From Sanghuangporus weigelae (lineage: Eukaryota > Basidiomycota > Agaricomycetes > Hymenochaetales > Hymenochaetaceae): 64,000 nucleotides of DNA. This document shows positions 60,383 through 64,000 of this stretch, one piece after another. The position numbers were made by a program, and so were the translations under genes. The stretch is taken from assembly GCA_033182465.1 (NCBI GenBank), contig CP137319.1, forward strand, positions 2,852,001-2,916,000, read 5' to 3'. Below the pieces are notes generated by a model that was not told the origin of the DNA, made no database searches, and saw only the letters and a program-made list of their open reading frames with translations. The first letter of the stretch is position 1. Each line of letters starts with the position of its first letter.

Positions 60383-62275
60383 CTATGCAGGGCCAGCGGT
60401 GACAGCTGGCTTGAACACAGGGCTTATTGGATTCTTGCGTACTCCATGGAATTTCCATCCAGAAGGAGTTAATATGTCTTTAAAACCTTCAATAGTGCGC
60501 TCTCCCGCATTCAGAACGCAAAACACCTGTCACGTAGTTAAGTTATGGGTTCAGAACAAAATAGAGAAAGTGAAACGTACAGCGACATCTGCTGTGTATG
60601 AGAGTAAACTCGCTCCACCCAGGTTGGGGAGCAATGGAGATGGTGGCCTCGTAGCATCTTGACCGGTACCGCAGACATGATCGAGTACATTGTCAATGAC
60701 CAAAAGCTTTGTATTTGGGCTTGCGGCATTACGCAGGTTTCGCAGAATCTTTATCGCGTACTTGTCGGGCCAATCGTGAATGACATTTCTCAGCAGAAAG
60801 ACATCGACGGGTCCAGGCAGTTTGGGTTGTTCCTCAAAGAAGTCGACTCCTGAGTCGATTTCAAATAATTAGAGATCGGCTGTCAAAGGCGAGGTAACTG
60901 ATATACCTAGGAAATGAACCTTGTTCTCGGCTACGTGGGACGGAAGATTTTCTTCCCAGAACTAAGAATATTCGGTGAAACACTAACTTGTAATGAGGCA
61001 ATCCTACTCACCAACTTCGCTTGATCCATAACAAGTGGTCTGTCTTCAACGACAATATGCAACTTCGGATGCGCCTTCGCAATTTCAAGCGCAACATGTC
61101 CTAAGCCGCCTCCCACATCGACGACGATACCTCCATCGGGAAGATTTTCCCAGTCGAAACCTAAAATAGAAACACGTCTACGTCGGATTCAAACATTATT
61201 TTTGAAAAAGACTGGCTCACTCGAAACGATGGCAGCCGGAGTGTGCATCTTGTTGGCGCCGGCCATTGCTGTGGCGAATCTCTTGCGGCGATATTCTTCT
61301 GTTGGTCTGTCGAAGAACTCGAAAAGCGTATCGGTCGTATTGATCGCTTTCTGCAAACCTGAGCAATTTGGCTCCTCTGAGAACTTTGTGTTCGGATCCG
61401 TCATCATTTCGACAAAGTAGGATCCGGCCTTTATGCACTCATCGGCGCTATTAGTAACCAGGTTATTGGAATCGTTAAGAGATCAATTGCAACTCTATCG
61501 AGACTCACCCATAGCCTGCCATCGCGGACATTCCTTTGGAGTTGTCGTGTTTGCTTAGCTGGCTGCAAAGCGATTCAGAGAATCGTTCCATTTCAGCCAA
61601 TGTACTTACTCGAAGCCCTCGTTGATCTGTTTTCCTGAGTCCAGGAGCGACGAAAGCAGGTTATTGGCAAAAACGTCAGGACTGACTTCTTGAAACCAAT
61701 GTTCTGTCGCGAGGTATCTAAGAATACGAGCTTATGCAAGTAAATTCATTAATCCGATTGCTTGTTTCATACGATGCCACCCACAGAGTTTCTTAGTATC
61801 CATATCACTCTTTGAGGCTATTTCGTTTATGTGGAGACCCTATTCAAGCGTGAGCTGCGAGAATTGCTTCACAAGTTTCGTTGCCTCTACCTTTGGACCT
61901 GCTTCGCGGAGAATTTCCGCAACGTTTCCTGCTTCGACAACACCGAGTGCAGCGGGAAGGGTGTACTTAAACAAGATACGTAAGGGTCCGGAAATAGTAT
62001 TAAAAGCAATCATTTGTACCCACTCTAAATGCTGAAATAATCATGGTGGCTGGAGGAGGCCGAACCGTCGCGATCAACTGCGTCGCCGCTGACACAATGA
62101 GACTGATCGAGCGCATGACTGCGGGGTGGCTACGAATTCCATCGCGCGTGAATTCTGATGGCTGGATGGGGTCATTCAGTGAAGGGAAAGGCGTTCCTGC
62201 CGTTTCACACGCGGCCGTTATACTATCAACTGAGGACGAGATAATATCACGAAGAGCTTTCAAATCGTCGTTCAT
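60383..62275 (-). CDS. SAM-dependent O-methyltransferase, copy 2
   Basis: Same family as 11229-13293. The start at 62275 (MNDDLKALRDIISSSVDSIT) continues GTPFPSLNDPIQPSEFTRDG, YTLPAALGVVEAGNVAEILR, GLHINEIASKSDMDTKKL, YLATEHWFQEVSPDVFANNL, LFEFFDRPTEEYRRKRFATA, GFDWENLPDGG, the SAM motif DVGGGLGHVALEIAKAHPK, VEDRPLVMDQAKLV, VDFFEEQPKLPGPVDVF, the catalytic RNVIHDWPDKYAIKILRNLR, and the end GVRKNPISPVFKPAVTAGPA before the TAG at 60383. About nine introns; one of 51 bp (GTAGAG...ATAG) explains an apparent stop in the second exon. The frame is whole as far as I can follow. It probably methylates a phenolic hydroxyl of the cluster product. Confidence 0.9.
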
Positions 62276-62736
62276 CTTGCGGTGTGATCGTGTTGGATGG
62301 TTCCGCTGTGAGGTACAACTTGGTCCATGCTTTTTATACGTGTCCGTTACAAGTGATCCAGAAGGGTAATCCGGCGTCTAGGTCTAGTCAGTTGGACACG
62401 TGCCTTACTGAGCCCCAGATACTCTGAGCAATTGCTTTTACGGCGGCTATCCGGATCAACGAGGTATTTCGACGGAATCGCATAATTGGAAGTTGGCGAT
62501 ATACATAGTCATCAAGAAATTCTGTTGTACTCCACCGAATCCGCAACTTATCTTTCGCGCAGAATCAGATCTTCTTAGACTTTCGCATTAGTCTCTTCTT
62601 TGTGCAGATGGGATAGATCGCACTTTAGCCTCGAAATACAGATAAGAACTGAAGATGTTTGATCTATGATTTAAGAAGGCTACAAAACAGCGTACTTTTG
62701 GCGCATGCGCAGTTTTGACAAGGTTGCCTTTTCGTG
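61808..62736 (-). repeat. Tandem duplication, unit 1 (5' part and promoter of O-methyltransferase copy 2)
   Basis: Direct counterpart of 62963-63934. Both contain the first two exons, the 51-bp intron, the TATA region and a further 400 bp upstream including ATCAGATCTTCTTAG-like and TAGATCGCACTTTAGC words. Confidence 0.8.
62330..62338 (-). promoter_or_regulatory. TATA box of O-methyltransferase copy 2
   Basis: TATAAAAAG on the minus strand, about 55 bp before the ATG at 62275. The same element at the same distance (63488-63496) stands before the truncated copy. Confidence 0.55.
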
Positions 62737-62962
62737 TGTTCGACCCCACGAAAACGTCCAATCATCTTCTATCCAATGTCAATCACTATCGAGACCTATC
62801 TCGTTGATGAAGAGAGAAAAGCTCACAGGTGGATCAGACCCATCAGAGCCTGTCTTGATTCGAATCAACGAGGGTCGTTCTGAAGCTCGCGAAGACTACC
62901 TTGCGCGGAATTGGCGCTATCAGTCCCACGCTATCGAAGTGGACAAAGAAGGATCATCAAAG

Positions 62963-63433
62963 ATCTTTGAGGCTATTCCGTTTATGTGGATACCCTATTT
63001 AAGCGTGAGTTGCGGGTATATTTTCACAAGTTTTGTTGACCTGACCTTTGGACCTACATTGCGGAGGATTTCCGTGACGTTTCCTGCTTCAACAACACCG
63101 ATTGCAGCGGGAAGGGTATACTAAAAAAAAACAAGATATGTAAGGATTCGAAAATTAAATAGATCAATCATTTGTACTCACTCTAAATGCTGAAATAGTC
63201 ATGGTAACCGGAGGAGGCTGAACAGTCGCGATCAACTGAGTCGCCGCAGACACAATGAGACTGATGGAACGCATGACCGCGGGATGGCTGCGTATTCCAT
63301 CGCACGTGAAATCGGATGGCTGGATGGGGTCGTTCAGTGAAGGGAAAGGCGTTCCTACCTCTTCACACACGGTACAGATACTGTCTATGGAGGAAGAGAT
63401 AATGTCACGAAGAGCTTTCAAATCGTCGGTCAT
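62963..63433 (-). pseudogene. Truncated O-methyltransferase, 5' part only
   Basis: The start at 63433 reads MTDDLKALRDIISSSIDSIC and continues PSLNDPIQPSDFTCDGIRSH, AVMRSISLIVSAATQLIATV, YTLPAAIGVVEAGNVTEILR and, after the intron, GIHINGIASK. Then similarity to copy 2 ends abruptly at about 62963 and a stop follows. The SAM-binding and catalytic parts are absent. It is a partial tandem duplication. Confidence 0.85.
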
Positions 63434-63934
63434 CTTGCACTGCGATCGTGTTGGGTGGACCCGCTTTCAGGTTCAAATTGGTCCAAGCTTTTTATACGCG
63501 TCCATTACAAGTGATCCAGAAGGAACGATAATAGGGTAAATTCCAGGACCGGCGTTCTATGCTATGTCTAGTCATTTGGGTAGTGACACCAGCTACTCCG
63601 AATAATAATACCTGGAGCAGTATCGCAAGTGATTTCTGGATCAGAGAAGAATTATTTCGACGGGAATCGCATAATAGAATCGACAACCTACACAGTTTGA
63701 TCAACAGCTTCTGTTGTACGCCACCGAATCCACAGGTTATTCTTGATCCTGGACTATCGCGCGATATCAGATCTTCTTAGAATTCTGCATTGGTACTCTT
63801 CTTTGTGCAGACGCAATAGATCGCACTTTAGCTTCGACATACAGATAATGTTTAATTTTAGAAGGCGGTTACTTCGGCATGAAAACAGCTTACATTTGCC
63901 ACATGCGGAGCTCTGCCAAGGTTGCCACTTCGAT
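62963..63934 (-). repeat. Tandem duplication, unit 2
   Basis: Partner of 61808-62736, moderately diverged, same orientation. The 226 bp between the units (62737-62962) are not duplicated and have no clear identity. Confidence 0.8.
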
Positions 63935-64000
63935 AGTATGATCAACACCGGTGCATACTGAACATTAATACCGCTAACCTAGATTATCCCTTGAATAAGT

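Noticed and set aside
61846-61906. In-frame TAG in the second exon of O-methyltransferase copy 2 as a nonsense mutation
   Set aside because: The TAG is the acceptor of a 51-bp intron with GTAGAG donor; splicing gives REAGPKGLHINEIASK, which fits the family, and the duplicate has the same intron.

Overview
The window looks like nuclear DNA of an agaricomycete (mushroom-forming basidiomycete). Genes are cut by many introns of about 45-70 bp with GT...AG ends, genes lie on both strands without operons, and several families typical of basidiomycetes are present: DUF6534-type membrane proteins, a basidiomycete-type flavin-dependent halogenase and mosaic Tc1/mariner DNA transposons. The species cannot be told from the sequence.

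Positions 1-41,000 and 60,300-64,000 read as one specialised-metabolite locus. In order they hold a GMC oxidoreductase (262-3017, -), a DUF6534 membrane protein (3727-6690, +), a monocarboxylate-type MFS transporter (8051-10090, -), an O-methyltransferase (11229-13293, +), an allantoate-permease-type MFS transporter (15188-17281, -), a flavin-dependent halogenase (19595-21508, +), a second kind of multi-pass membrane protein (about 21978-23544, -), a LaeA/UMTA-like methyltransferase (23893-24883, +), an acyl-CoA ligase split by an LTR (28734-32300, -), a second DUF6534 protein (33044-34969, -), a third MFS transporter (36842-38912, -) and a UbiA prenyltransferase (39527-about 40855, -). Beyond a large transposon island come a second O-methyltransferase (60383-62275, -) and a truncated tandem copy of its 5' part. 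Ligase, prenyltransferase, halogenase, methyltransferases and GMC oxidase together suggest a prenylated, chlorinated, O-methylated aromatic product. No PKS, NRPS, terpene synthase or P450 was seen, so the core builder is either an imported primary aromatic acid or lies outside the window. The locus seems to be decaying: halogenase, ligase and prenyltransferase each carry an in-frame stop explicable by one C-to-T change.

Mobile DNA shapes the rest. Two solo-LTR families occur twice each, both with TGTAG...CA ends and 4-bp target duplications. One copy sits in an intron of the first DUF6534 gene, one in a coding exon of the ligase, one 41 bp upstream of a transporter start codon, and one inside a longer insertion. 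Around 41.4-42.6 kb lies a 234-bp-arm, almost perfect hairpin element. From 43,749 to 59,551 lies a 15.8-kb palindromic composite: two inverted, nearly identical 3.33-kb arms, each with a DD34E Tc1/mariner transposase gene and a divergent passenger gene, flank a 4.3-kb centre with two more genes of unknown function. The left arm is interrupted by a 4.85-kb insertion.
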